From Biscogniauxia marginata (taxonomy: Eukaryota > Ascomycota > Sordariomycetes > Xylariales > Xylariaceae), in contig MU404075.1 in the NCBI GenBank assembly GCA_022695795.1, positions 62,001 through 126,000 on the forward strand: 64,000 nucleotides of DNA. The letters run 5' to 3'. Made by a program: the position numbers and the translations under genes. Of this stretch, positions 1-10,694 are shown piece after piece. Below the pieces are notes generated by a model. The model ran no database searches. It had not been told where the DNA came from and was given only the letters and a program-made list of their open reading frames with translations. Every line of letters starts with the position of its first letter. The first letter of the stretch is position 1.

Positions 1-65
1 TACACCACGAATAGCCCGTCCACGACATCACCCGAGTCTCAAGTCGCAGTTCCACTTCTCCGACG

Positions 66-92
66 ATGGAATTGCACTATGAACCACGGTAA
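66..92 (+). promoter_or_regulatory. uORF overlapping the PIG-U start codon
   Basis: An ATG at 66 opens an eight-codon ORF that ends with TAA at 90-92. It overlaps the ATG at 79 in another frame and stops two bases before the in-frame ATG at 94. Ribosomes translating it would miss ATG 79 but could re-initiate at ATG 94. The transcript start is unknown, so whether the uORF is transcribed is inference. Confidence 0.35.
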
Positions 93-1476
93 AATGCAAA
101 CTCAGCGGACGGTTGGCCTCTATGCTGCTGCCTCCGCCTTACGACTCTCGCTCTTCGTACTATTTCCACGTCTGCCAGATCTTCTGACCGGCCGTGTGGA
201 GATCTCGACGCCCGTCACGAGCTTCAAGAGATGTAAGCCGCGTGCCGCATTGCTTGTTTAGGGATGCAAACAAACGCTAATTGTGGCCACAGTTCAAGAG
301 GGATTATTCCTGTATAATCACAATGTCTCGCCATACGACGGCGGCGTCTATCACCAGGCCCCGTTACTCCTACCGCTCTTCTCACTACTCCCAGACCCAA
401 CCGCCTATCCCCTCTTCACCTACCTGCTATACATCATAGTCGATCTTCTCAGTGCCCATGCCCTATATAAGATTGCCGAGTCCGGAGAGGCAGCCGAGTC
501 GAGATTGTTTACCTCCCCGCGCAAGGACAAGAGATTGAGTGGTTACGTGGTTGCCGCCAGGTAGGGACTATCTTGCTGCTCCGCCTGTGAAGTTCTGGCC
601 TAGACTAACACGATCCCCAGCTTTCTCTTTAGTCCCTTCACTATCGCGACATGTCTAGCTCGCCCGACAAGTGTATTTACCACATGTGCCATTCTACACG
701 CCATAGCAAAGGCCATAGCTGGTAACCCCTTTACGTCGATGCTTGCCCTCTCCTTCGCCGCATATCTGTCCATGTATCCGATCCTCCTCCTCCCGCCCTT
801 AATACTCCTTGCCTACGACAGACAACATGCGGGCAATACAGCTTCCTCTCTACTACCCTTCGCCGGAAAATGCATTGCCGCCGTCTCGTTCTGCATGGCG
901 GTACTCTTTTCCGTCTCTTACCTTATAACCGGGTCCTGGGAATTCATCCCCTCAACTTACGGCATCCAATTGACTCTGACGGATCTGACTCCCAATGTCG
1001 GTCTCTGGTGGTATTTTTTCATAGAGATGTTCGACAGTTTCAGGTCTTTCTTCCTCGGCGTATTTTGGCTGCATCTGTCTTCCTACGTCGGGGGGCTTTC
1101 AATCCGGATCCGTTCTCAACCCCTTGCGGTACTCACCCTTTTACTCGGCATCTTTGCCATCTTCAAGCCCTACCCCAGTGTCTCAGATGCAAGCTTATTT
1201 CTCGCCGTGGTGCCATTGTTCAGACACGTGTTTCCTCTTATGAGATATAGTTTTCTGACTGCGTCTACAATCCTGTACTCCACGTTTCTGGGTCCCGCCT
1301 TCTATTATCTATGGATTTATGCCGGCAGCGGAAATGCCAATTTCTTCTACGCTATCACGCTGGTATGGAGTTTAGGACTAAGCCTATTGGTCAGTGATTT
1401 GACGTTTGCCATGCTCAGAGATGAGTGGGAAGTTGATCGACCCGAGATGGTCGGCAAAGAAATTAGGCAGATATAG
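79..1476 (+). CDS. GAB1: GPI transamidase subunit PIG-U (Gab1/Cdc91)
   Basis: Three exons by splice signals and phase: 79-232, 293-560 and 621-1476, giving about 425 residues, the usual PIG-U length. PIG-U is a polytopic ER membrane subunit of the GPI transamidase, which swaps the C-terminal signal of a precursor protein for a preassembled GPI anchor. The sequence shows an N-terminal hydrophobic helix, then the family block EGLFLYNHNVSPYDGGVYHQ (about residues 54-73), many further hydrophobic helices, and a C-terminal FAMLRDEWEVDRPEM segment typical of the family. Intron 1 (233-292) and intron 2 (561-620) are both 60 nt with GT..AG ends. The start at 79 is the first ATG in frame; a second in-frame ATG lies at 94. 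A short overlapping upstream ORF precedes it. AATAAA lies at 1601-1606, about 125 nt after the stop. Family assignment is firm; the exact start is less so. Confidence 0.9.
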
Positions 1477-1866
1477 ATGTCTAGTTCGTGTCTTCGGCTT
1501 CGACCATCGAGTTTGCCTTGAAAGCCTCGGAAGAGCTTGTTCATTCTTGAGAGAAAGAAAAACATGTAACACAAAACATGATCTACTACAGATACACTAC
1601 AATAAAAACCAGCATAACTTGATACTGCGTCAACACCCTTTGTCAAACGTGTAATTGTGATAATATATCGCTGCTAGGCTTTAAATCTCCTCACGAACTC
1701 TCTTCACTGTACACCTCTGCGGAATATATGTCATTAGTGACTTCTAGAGACGAGTCTATCTATGCTCAATTATTATTTCGGTCCTGACATGAATCAAGTA
1801 CAAGCAAGCTATATAGCTGTTGCTTATTCAATAGAAACGATGGTTTTATGCGAGACTAATGGGGAA

Positions 1867-1871
1867 ATGGT
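1867..1871. repeat. Target-site duplication, left (ATGGT)
   Basis: ATGGT immediately precedes the LTR and is repeated immediately after it at 1985-1989. Confidence 0.85.
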
Positions 1872-1984
1872 TGTCACGGACATGTGGCACATGCTTTGAG
1901 ATGTATATAGGGTAGTGGTAGTGGGCCTGGAGAGAGGTAGCTTTCCTCTCCAGCGCAACAACAAGTAACATACGTACCCTTACA
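1872..1984. mobile_element. Solo LTR, copy 1 (113 bp)
   Basis: The segment starts TGTCACGG and ends CCCTTACA (TG...CA termini), and the 5 bp on each side are identical: ATGGT at 1867-1871 and 1985-1989. This is the hallmark of an integrated LTR element reduced to a solo LTR by recombination. A second copy lies at 50266-50375, differing by four substitutions and one 3-nt indel. A TATATAGG box sits about 32 nt in, and a hairpin (CTGGAGAG...CTCTCCAG) sits in the second half. No internal retroelement sequence is visible nearby. The superfamily (Gypsy, Copia or a miniature TRIM element) cannot be told from the LTR alone. Confidence 0.88.
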
Positions 1985-1989
1985 ATGGT
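1985..1989. repeat. Target-site duplication, right (ATGGT)
   Basis: This is the exact copy of the 5 bp on the left side of the solo LTR. Confidence 0.85.
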
Positions 1990-4059
1990 ACAGGCCCTTG
2001 CCCCTTGCTGTCGAAGACGTAGCTTTATAATCATCCTTAGCTAAATAAGTAGTTGATTACGGTATATATCTGGCAGATCTGAGAACCAGATTTTAACCTG
2101 GCAATTCAATCATTTATCCCATCTAGCAAGTTGAATTCCGACTAGACTCTCCTATATAAGAGTTGCACCCCCCACCCCTCTTTCTCTCTCTCCCCCTATC
2201 CGTACTATACAGGAAGTGTACTAGATAAATCTAATGATTATCGTAGCATAATACATGTACCTTGATTAATTCCCAGGTACCTAGCCTTGGGTATTTAGAT
2301 CATTTAACTTGCTTATATAATTTTAGTCCATAGGTCAATTCGTTTGGCGATCATCCTATTATGTCCCGACGGGAAGGAGTTATTGGAGCTATGATGTAGT
2401 GCTGATAGTGTCTTGATCTATGATTTATCAGTTACATCGAAACTATTCTAGTTGCAATTTTGACATCTTGAAAAAAATTTTCTCGTTTACCTACCCATAG
2501 GTTTGAGCGTGGTGGCTTGTCGACACAGCCAGTTTCCACATGAATTTATCGTCTCGATCTGATATGTATGGCTCATCGTGGCATTCTGGTATGCTTGTAA
2601 ACAGCCTCGTAATAATCCCGGGGTATCTTCTTCCCTTGGACTACTTCGTAGTCGTTTATCTAAACCTGCGAAAAAAGGATCTGAAAAAAAAAACCCCTCC
2701 AAAGTCTCGCGCCACTAAATCTTCTGGTTCTTTCTGCATCATCGCCCAGATCATGAATCTACGTAGCAGAGTTAAAATGAACATCAAGGATCTCAACATT
2801 CTCGCAACTTCTCGTTTAAGATTTAATAGGTCTTATGACTGATTTGGCGGTTGCACTCAGTGTTCTCGGCGTTGTTTTGATTTTTAATGCTATATGTGTA
2901 TTGGGCCCAATTGTTGGATATTTCAATGGGTGTTTATATTGTTCAATTCTTGAAGGATCACCACCTACCTGGTCTTCTTGAAAGACTACATACCTACCTA
3001 GTGTTGTAGCTAGTTACACGTAGGTATTTATCTATACGGCTTACGTCAACGTAACACTTTACGAGCTTCCAAGAGTCAAGTTTTTATTCTCAATGAGGTC
3101 TACATAGTAGTTACTAGTGAAACAAAAAAGAATATATCTCCAGCTGAAAAGGGGGTTAAAAAAGTGTCGAAGAAAGAAGGAAAGAATAGATTACTCGTTC
3201 ATTATAACTGCATTCATCTTATCTAGGCACCATGGCACTCGCCGGCCAGGACATACCTCGTAAACACACGGAATCAATGAGGATAAGAAACCCCCCCCTT
3301 TTCCTCGCTTCGAGTCTCTATTTACTCACAATAAGTAAATACATCTCACATGTTCTCTATATCTACTTTAACCCAGGATATCTCCAGTTCCACGGAATCC
3401 CAGCGTGCGTACGCAACCAGAAGCCACTACGGCCATCACGTACATAGCCATGAGTGTACGTACTCGCGATCCTAGTAGCACTAATCTTACTACAGACCAC
3501 CAGGGGGTAATCATGTCAAGAGTATAATATATTACATGCCCATACAAAAGTAGAGAGGAACAAATCATCCAGTCTCCAGGCTCGAATCCCTCTTCTTTTC
3601 CCATTCTTTTCAATCGACTTTCCCTATTCTTAATCCCACGGGGCTATACCATAAACAGGCCAGGAATATGCAACATGATATCGGAAAATTCAAAAACCCT
3701 CCCTTAAAAGTGTAGATTAAAAAAGAAAAGCAAAAAAAGTCTTGCTAAGTAAAGATCGGTCGAGACGCATTATTTAATATAAGCAGATAGGAGGAAAGAC
3801 GAAGAATATTAGGTCCCTAGCAATATCGCACGTTTAATCATAGTCAGAAAAGATGTTTCAAAAGCACATTTATATATTTACATACCTATAACAAGTGATT
3901 TTCCTCCCCTCCCTTTAATACACCAAGGGCTAAACTGAAGGCTCTACCTACATACTCTGTCTCTTCGGAGGTACTCTAGTCGTCCTATGCGCCATTGCTG
4001 CGCGCCAAAACGGGACTATGTACTTAGTAGATAGTCACGTCCTTCGGACGTTAACAATA

Positions 4060-4077
4060 TTATCATCATCATCATCG
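4060..4077. repeat. ATC triplet microsatellite
   Basis: Short run of TATC followed by ATC repeats in non-coding sequence downstream of SAM37. Confidence 0.7.
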
Positions 4078-4695
4078 AAACAAGACGACCTGGCGAGGCT
4101 GCCTACGTACTGTCTACTTACAGCATGTAGGCACAAACACGTATAGCCATAAAGCCACAAAGCTTTAGCAAATCACACAGATAATTACCTATATACCATC
4201 GAAAAATAAAAATAAACCCCAGAATGGACACACCTACAACCACGCGCTGCTTCCTCACTATTCCTGCATACCAAGAAAGAATACGCACGTACGTAGCGTA
4301 ACCAAACTAACGAGTACGGGCGAAGCAGCCGGTTTAGCACACTCAATAAGAAGGGCTGAGGAGAGATAGCATGTATATTGAAACTAATCAGCCAGTGGTA
4401 TCTCGCGAGTAAAGACCCCCCGGCGCCTATTTATGAGACATGCATAAAATACTCGTCCATCTTCATTACCGCGGCTCTATCATTCCCATAATAAGAAAAA
4501 GCCAGTTGCTGGTAGGCAGTGAGTAATGGCTACGGTAATTTTCAAAACTCCTTGAAGGGACCGTATCCCTCCCTACCAGCAAATATCTGGCCGGGCCGGG
4601 CTGTTCAGCCACGGCTAGGGGTTCGCATTAACTGCTGCATCGAACACCCCCCTTAAGCTACACCGTATTTTCTCGTCGGAACACGAGGTCCGTGA

Positions 4696-5998
4696 TTACT
4701 CCCACACGGGTAGCCCGTCCAACAGAGCTCCTATCTCGCCGAACTGGCGCAACCCGGGTTTGTCCCCCCTAGAAGGCTCAAAGCGATGAGTGCTCGCGCC
4801 GAAGGACGGCAACCCTCTGAATAGCGCCGCGGCGCCCAAGGTCGCGAGCCCAGCTATAGCTCCCCCGACGGCGAGGGCCATCTGCGCGGGCTCTCTGACC
4901 TCGTCGTCTCCAGCGCTCCGCACACCGCCACCTCTGCGCCAGCGTTTCCAGCTGCCCCCAACGCCGGGCACGCTCTCGATCACGCCGTCGGAAAAATTAC
5001 CTAGCAGGTTGAGCACGCCTCTAGGCGGTGCTTGCTGCCACGGGGATTCTTGGCGCGCCGCGCACGTGTCCATGATGCCGAGGAATTCCGACAACCGGCC
5101 GAACTGCTTCTCGAGGACGGTCTTCAGGATCGGATGCGGCGTATCCACGCGCAGTAACGACAAGTAGCCGTAGGCCAGGAAATCGACCGATGTCGGCCTC
5201 TCGTCCCCTAGGAAGAATCTCTTCTCGCCTCGGAATTGGTCCAGGGTCGAGTAGAAGTCCCGAGCCAGCTGTTGGAGGCGAATCGCAGCTGTCTGCTCTG
5301 GTTGCATCGTCGCTGCTGGCCCTAGTCTCTCGCGGAGCCGGAGAAACCCCGTGGAGGTAGTTTCGGCTAAACCTGGGGCGGAAGATCCGTCCGTGTCCAA
5401 CTCCACAGCCAGATAACCCATGCCAAGGTGCTCAGCCTTCTCGATGGCAGCAGCACGAAGGGCTGGGGGTATAGTCCATGTAAGTGGGAAGGGTAGGAGC
5501 GAAGAGTATGCGGGGCGCGTGATTTCTGCCCAAGCTCTTGGTGACGCATACAATGATATGGCTAGCAGGCCTTGGCCACGGGTAGTGAGGTAAGAGGCGT
5601 AGGCGAGCGAGTCCGCTGCCTGAAGCGGTATGAGGTCATCGTCGGTACCATGATCAACATGTTTCTTGAGGTACCGGACAATGTCAGAGTACCCAGATGC
5701 CCAAGTACCTTTGTGAAAAAGCGCCGGTAGAATGTCTACGGCTATCCCATCAGCTACCCGTCATCAGGGGGCCTGGGACTGGTCTCGGCATGAAGCGGCA
5801 CGAAGATCACGAGGAGGGGCTTGATTCGAGGAGAGGGATATACTTACGATTAGGGCTAACAGAAGTGTTATTGCTAGCGACCAGAGCCCAATCACCACTG
5901 GGGACCACAGACCGAAAATATGCGATGGCGGCTAGACATTCGGGGTCGATGGAGTCTCGGCCGAGTGCAGGGCCCCAGACGTGAAGCTCCAAAGCCAT
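4696..5998 (-). CDS. SAM37: SAM37 / metaxin-like subunit of the mitochondrial sorting and assembly machinery
   Basis: Two exons: 5998-5848 and 5741-4696, about 398 residues. Sam37 is a cytosol-facing partner of Sam50 and Sam35 in the outer mitochondrial membrane and helps release folded beta-barrel proteins. The start MALELHVWGPALG...DPEC is the family's N-terminal signature (metaxin/Tom37 N domain). LPALFHKGTW then marks the thioredoxin-like part, and a GST-C-like region includes FFLGDERPTSVDFLAYGYL, where the PTSVDFLAYGYL block is diagnostic. Near the C-terminus AQMALAVGGAIAGLATLGAA is a likely tail membrane segment. The single intron has donor GTAAGT. Two in-frame acceptors 12 nt apart (exon starting at 5741 or at 5753) would add or drop four residues. 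Family call firm; acceptor choice open. Confidence 0.85.
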
Positions 5999-6174
5999 AG
6001 CAGAGAAGATTGTCAGAATCTCACGCTTGACTGGTCCTCTAGGCGGACAGATGGCGAAGTGAGACCGACGATGTCGGACGTGTTTGCCCCATTCGAACTT
6101 GTCTGGCGGTGAAGGGCAACCAAGTCTACTCAACCTTGTAGAAGAACGGTTGAGCAACGTGATAGGCCCATCAC

Positions 6175-6636
6175 TTACACGCAGCTCGCGGCCGTGATAG
6201 TGGCAAACCCAAAGAGCCCGAGGGGACCGAGAGAAAAGCGGATAGCAAATGAGGTGCCAGAGAGACGGGGTGATAAAGAGAAGATTTCTGCTCGGGCCAG
6301 TGCTGCGGCGGGTGACGGGAAGGCCAGGAGGGAATGTGATTCGAAGATCTCCAATCTCGTGCAGTCGATCCTGTACCACGATCCTTCCACGTTGGTGGAG
6401 GATAAGCGGAAAATCTTCCCCAGGTTCAGCTTTCGCGCTGTTTCAGGGTCGTCCAACGAGCCCACGTGGTGGTATGCAATTACGAGCTTGGTTATGCGTA
6501 TAAGCAGAAATCTAACTACCTCATATGCTACTAGTGCGGATTGGTTGCTGACGTCAATGGTTGTTTCGACAGGGTTGCAGTTTGGCAGCCGTGACAGGCT
6601 CTGGCAGCTCCGACAGGGAACGGCCAGCTGAATCAT
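6175..6636 (-). CDS. Hypothetical ORF upstream of SAM37
   Basis: A 153-codon open frame with ATG at 6636 and fairly C-rich third positions, ending 176 nt before the SAM37 start on the same strand. No domain is recognised. It contains a hydrophobic C-terminal stretch and ends at an overlapping donor-like GTGTAAGTG. Splicing from AGCTGC|GT to an acceptor just before 6097 would add about 30 residues and stop just before the SAM37 ATG. The opposite strand is also open over most of this stretch (6194-6631), so coding status is ambiguous. It could equally be the 5' leader of SAM37 or a promoter. Confidence 0.2.
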   Translation of the reverse strand: MIQLAVPCRSCQSLSRLPNCNPVETTIDVSNQSALVAYEVVRFLLIRITKLVIAYHHVGSLDDPETARKLNLGKIFRLSSTNVEGSWYRIDCTRLEIFESHSLLAFPSPAAALARAEIFSLSPRLSGTSFAIRFSLGPLGLFGFATITAASCV

Positions 6637-9600
6637 TTTCGGTTTCTGAGATTGATTATCCTTTCTTGTAACTCTCTGTCTGACGTGTCTCTCTGTACAT
6701 CACATTACACTACTACAAAGTGAAACAAAGGACTTTCATATCATGATACTACTACGACCAAAGTAAATTGTTTTTCTTCATTACCGATTGCAAATTATTC
6801 CTGCTATGACGACTCTGAAATGAAAAGGAACCCCCCCTTTTTTTATTTTATTTTGGTCTGCTCCTTGTCCTCACCTCGTCTGAAAATTGTTTTCGCCTCC
6901 CCCTGAAGATCCAGGAGGTGGCAAAGAACAATTTAAGAAGGTTCATCGTACAAGAGCGTTCTCTTCGTCTGGGGACCCCGAGATTTGATGCTACCCTAAT
7001 AACTCTATGCGAAGCAGAGGCCACCATCGTCTCACTAAAAAAAAAAAAAAAAAAAAAATCGAACGGCTTTCAAAATGGCTGGGCTGGGCGGTGTGCTCAT
7101 GTGCCTGACGCTAGGTTGGGCTAGACCTGCTAGATCGTTTGACTATCCTACATAGTGGTGTAGTATTTACTCTCCAGACGAAACCAAGACATATGACCTC
7201 GCAGCCGAGCTTCCCGTCTACCGATCTATCAGGTGGCTTTGCCTATAGTACGTACTATGGGTACGTAATGGTTCGAAACAACGTCCTCGGCGGGCTGATG
7301 AATCTCCTGGGAAAATACGCGACGACGTGATAGTCGTTTCAGCCGGGGCTCGCCGACGCTTTCTCTTATAAGTAAACGCTTTCCATCTTCTTTTAATTAA
7401 TCACAAGGTCAGTTTTCACAGGGTTCCCTGCAGGCATAGGTAACCCCCCAGTCAGGTATTCATGGTATCCCATGTAACATTTAAAAGGGCAAGAAGAAAA
7501 ATCGATCGCGAAAACGATAGCTGGTCGGGTTCAGATGAAACCGATGGGAAGAGCGGAGACAACGAGCTGGGATTTGCTGCACCTCTCCCGCCGGTTTACA
7601 TAATGATTGATCTCACGAAGGAATACCGTCACACGTGCATGTGCGTGCGCGTATACACACACGTCTTTCCCCATATAAAAATCTCATGTAGTATGTATAC
7701 CTAGCGAACTACCTGAGCTATAGAGCCATCTGCGTCGATATGTCTACCTGCCAATGTAATGTATAGAGGAATTGTCGCACGTGCGACTACTACTATGGTT
7801 ATCCTAGTCCCTGCATGTGTATATGTCAATGTGTATTAAATTGGTTCCGTCCTCTCCGGTCTTGAAGAAACCTCTTGGGCATGGAGAAATCAATACATTG
7901 AAAGATCTAAATTTGGTTCCGTTCGCCCCGCCTCCATCGCAAGGTGAGCACTTAAACTTGAGTTATTACAGATGTACCTACTTTAACCGCTTTCGCATCC
8001 TCAGGGCTAGAGATAATAGACTTAAAAAAAGATTTGCCGAGGTTGTCAACTAGTCTCTTATCGCATAGCCTAGATCATAGCAACTTCGGGGTGTGGACCG
8101 AATCTCGGTGCGATTGCGCCCAAGTGGGCTTTTCCATCACAAAATCGAACGATGCGATTGTGCCTAGGCAGAATTAAGAGAAGAAGAAAAAAGGAAGCCA
8201 AAAAAAAAAGAGAGAGAGGTTTGATGCCAGACCTCTTGGCAGGGTTGACATATGCACCCATCAAATCCATTAGGTTAGGTAGTAAACTAAGTGGCTACCT
8301 AGGAGATCTTCCGTCGTTGCTTTGCAGGGCGCGTAACATGGTACGACAAAAGGAAAAAGAAAAAAAGTCGAAAGACAAAGTCACATTATTACTAACCAAT
8401 GTCGCGATTGGCGAGAGAGAAAAAAAATTTTATTATCGGAATGGGATTTGCAATTTGGCCATGTACATTATGTAGTTCACGATAGGACTAGACTGGGGTT
8501 GTTAGTCTTTTTTTTTTTTTTTTTCTTTTTTTTTTGCCATGAATAATCATTATGCGAAGAGAGTTGTCGTATTTCCGTTACCAACCTCGTTCTCGGTGGG
8601 AGGTTGCCGCTATGTACGTATATACGATCAATTGGGGGAAAATACACTTGATCGTCGTCGTTGTTGTTGTTCGACGTTGTCGCCGTTGCCGGGTTAGGGC
8701 AGAGAGCTCGGCTTCCGTGCAATAAGCTAACGGATTTACGAGCGACTGGAGGTTCGAAACTTGGAAATCGTTTCCAAAACTACAGACATAATAACCATAG
8801 ACTAACAACTTGCCGACTCTCCGCATTTATAATCAGTCGTAGTATAACCATGACTTGGGGTAACATGGTGGTAAGTCTCCAGTCGGTCGTCAACCGCAAA
8901 CCTGTTTTTTTTCGGCGTCGTAGTTGTGCTGCATCCGAAAGCGTTGATCGGTCGATCGTATGACGTTAAGTCGACCTCATAAGCCGTGTCTATGGACATG
9001 GATGTAGATAACTATATGTGCATACGTATAGGCATGTCTAACAAATCATGGCCGAGATGCGGTATACTGCGTATTGGAGGGCGCAAATTTTTGTAGGGCC
9101 GACTAGGTATGTCTACTACCTGCCCCACGGGATGTATTAGTGAAAAAAAGAAATAAAAAAAGTAAAAGAAAAAGAAAAGGTCTTACATTCTCCTTAGCTC
9201 TTCGTGTTGGAATAAGCATTCCTGAGACCTGACCGCGCCGTGTCCCGGCGCTTTTGTGGGTAGCCAATCCGCCTTGTGTATCTAGGGCCGAATTTCTGCA
9301 GAGATGCATCGTCCCTGGCCCGGCTTGTGAGACATCATGACTTGCATGAGACGGATTGGGCTGCGTAGGGTGAAATAGCCAACCAAACCCCCGCTCATAT
9401 CCTTTAGATAGGAAGGTAGAAATCAGCATCGTAATTAATATTAGAATCAATCAATCCGCAGGATTGGACAATGGTATGCTGTTCATAAGCAAATCACTCG
9501 GATCAATTGAGACGCAGAAGTATTGTGTGAAGATGGTAATAGGTTGTTCGTATCATTTCTTGAAGAGGACAGACTCTTCTATTGTCCCATTCCTATGAGA

Positions 9601-10592
9601 TTTCCATAGTGCAAAGTTGCGACTCGCGTTAAAAACCAAACAAAAAACAATTCATCCTTCCTCTCCTCCAAGGGGTGTGATAGGGGTATCCTGCCAGCGA
9701 GTGGCCACACTCTGCAGAAGACGCCCTGACAATGCTGATTCTCTAATAGTGTTACATGACGACATGAAAGACATTACCCAATTATAGAAACACCATCCGT
9801 GCCGGATAACAAAAAACAAAAAGCCCTGATAGACCCCATTTGCGGCTCTTAGAAGAGGCCGTCATTCCGTAACACGTAAAATCAGATAACCTTCCCGTCC
9901 TCCCCCCTTCCTTATGTGTTGGCCTATTGTAGCGACCGATATTATTAAAAAGCTTCGTATTCGTGTAGTAGTACAAGCAGTCGAGCGCGCATGCGCGACG
10001 ACTGCCAAAAAAAAAAAAATAGAAGGCAGGATCATATTTTTCCCTTCCGAGCCAGCTCTGGGGTTGCGGGCGTGCGTGCGTGCGTATTGTGAGACGATGT
10101 TCGGGAGATCGGCAGGCGGGAGAATAAAGCAATTCGTGTGGTGCCTGTATCGTATAAATTGTCGTGCAACAAGAGTGCTGCAGCCTGCCGCGGGTGGTGT
10201 TGAGGGTTCGCGCTGCTGTCCGCCGCAGACCCCTGAAACTTCAAAAAACGTGTTGATGGTCGCGGGTGTGTGCTTGTGAGAGGGCGGGAACAATATATTC
10301 GAGCAGGCGCATGCATACATGATGCGATGCAATTGCTTGCATTGGTCGAATGTGCGCGCGCCGGAAGCAGAGAGCTAAAAAGGGCAAAATAGAGGTAAGA
10401 CAGTAATCCTGGACTCCGTTTCTGCTGATCACAGGTCTCTGATCAGCAGTGGTTGTTCTGGGTTTGCCTCGCTTCCCCCCCATTGCGCAAGAGGCATCGA
10501 TCTTCATGCTGTTTCAACTGTGTAACGGCAGGCTTGTGTTAAAGACGATTCGAAAGATTCGTTTGCGACGATAATCGGTGGTCGAGCCAAGC
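6637..10592. other. Gene desert, part 1
   Basis: No supportable gene. The sequence has homopolymer runs (poly-A 7037-7058; poly-T around 8511-8535; A-rich 9148-9178), mixed base composition and only short overlapping ORFs in all frames. The longest, on the minus strand at 9862-10332, reads as low-complexity sequence with no domain. A GTGCGTGCGTGCG purine/pyrimidine stretch lies near 10072-10085. Confidence 0.6.
7037..7058. repeat. Poly-A run (about 22 nt)
   Basis: Uninterrupted A tract in non-coding sequence. It could be a genuine homopolymer or an old retroposed tail, but I see no recognisable parent gene beside it. Confidence 0.8.
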
Positions 10593-10694
10593 TTAGCCAC
10601 TCTTGGGCAGGGGAGGCAGAGGCCTGCTTGGAGGGGGGCCCGGGCAGGGCGGGAGCTGCGATGGACGCTGAGCAGGCATCTCGTAGACTTGCAT
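10593..10694 (-). CDS. Candidate small proline-rich ORF (33 aa)
   Basis: ATG at 10694, stop at 10593. The product is very proline-rich in its second half (PSQLPPCPGPPPSRPLPPLP), resembling SH3- or WW-binding linkers. The region upstream on the same strand is CT/CA-rich like a fungal 5' leader. No family is recognised and it may be a chance ORF or one exon of an unresolved gene. The overlapping frame of the same strand is open from 10824 to 10504. Confidence 0.15.
   Translation of the reverse strand: MQVYEMPAQRPSQLPPCPGPPPSRPLPPLPKSG

Larger units (their letters stand above)
1477..4695. other. Intergenic region between PIG-U and SAM37
   Basis: About 3.2 kb of fairly AT-rich sequence between a plus-strand and a minus-strand gene (convergent 3' ends). 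It holds a candidate polyadenylation signal for PIG-U (1601-1606), the solo LTR at 1872-1984, a pyrimidine-rich tract near 2165-2210, an ATC triplet repeat at 4060-4077 and several TACCTA motifs. The ORFs are short, overlap on both strands and show no recognisable domain. Confidence 0.7.

Noticed and set aside
3570..3600. T-arm-like GGCTCGAATCCC string suggesting a tRNA
   Set aside because: The flanking bases do not pair as a T-stem and no acceptor or anticodon arm fits.
9862..10332. 156-codon minus-strand ORF
   Set aside because: No domain, overlaps other open frames on both strands, and contains homopolymer-derived Phe runs; not distinguishable from chance.
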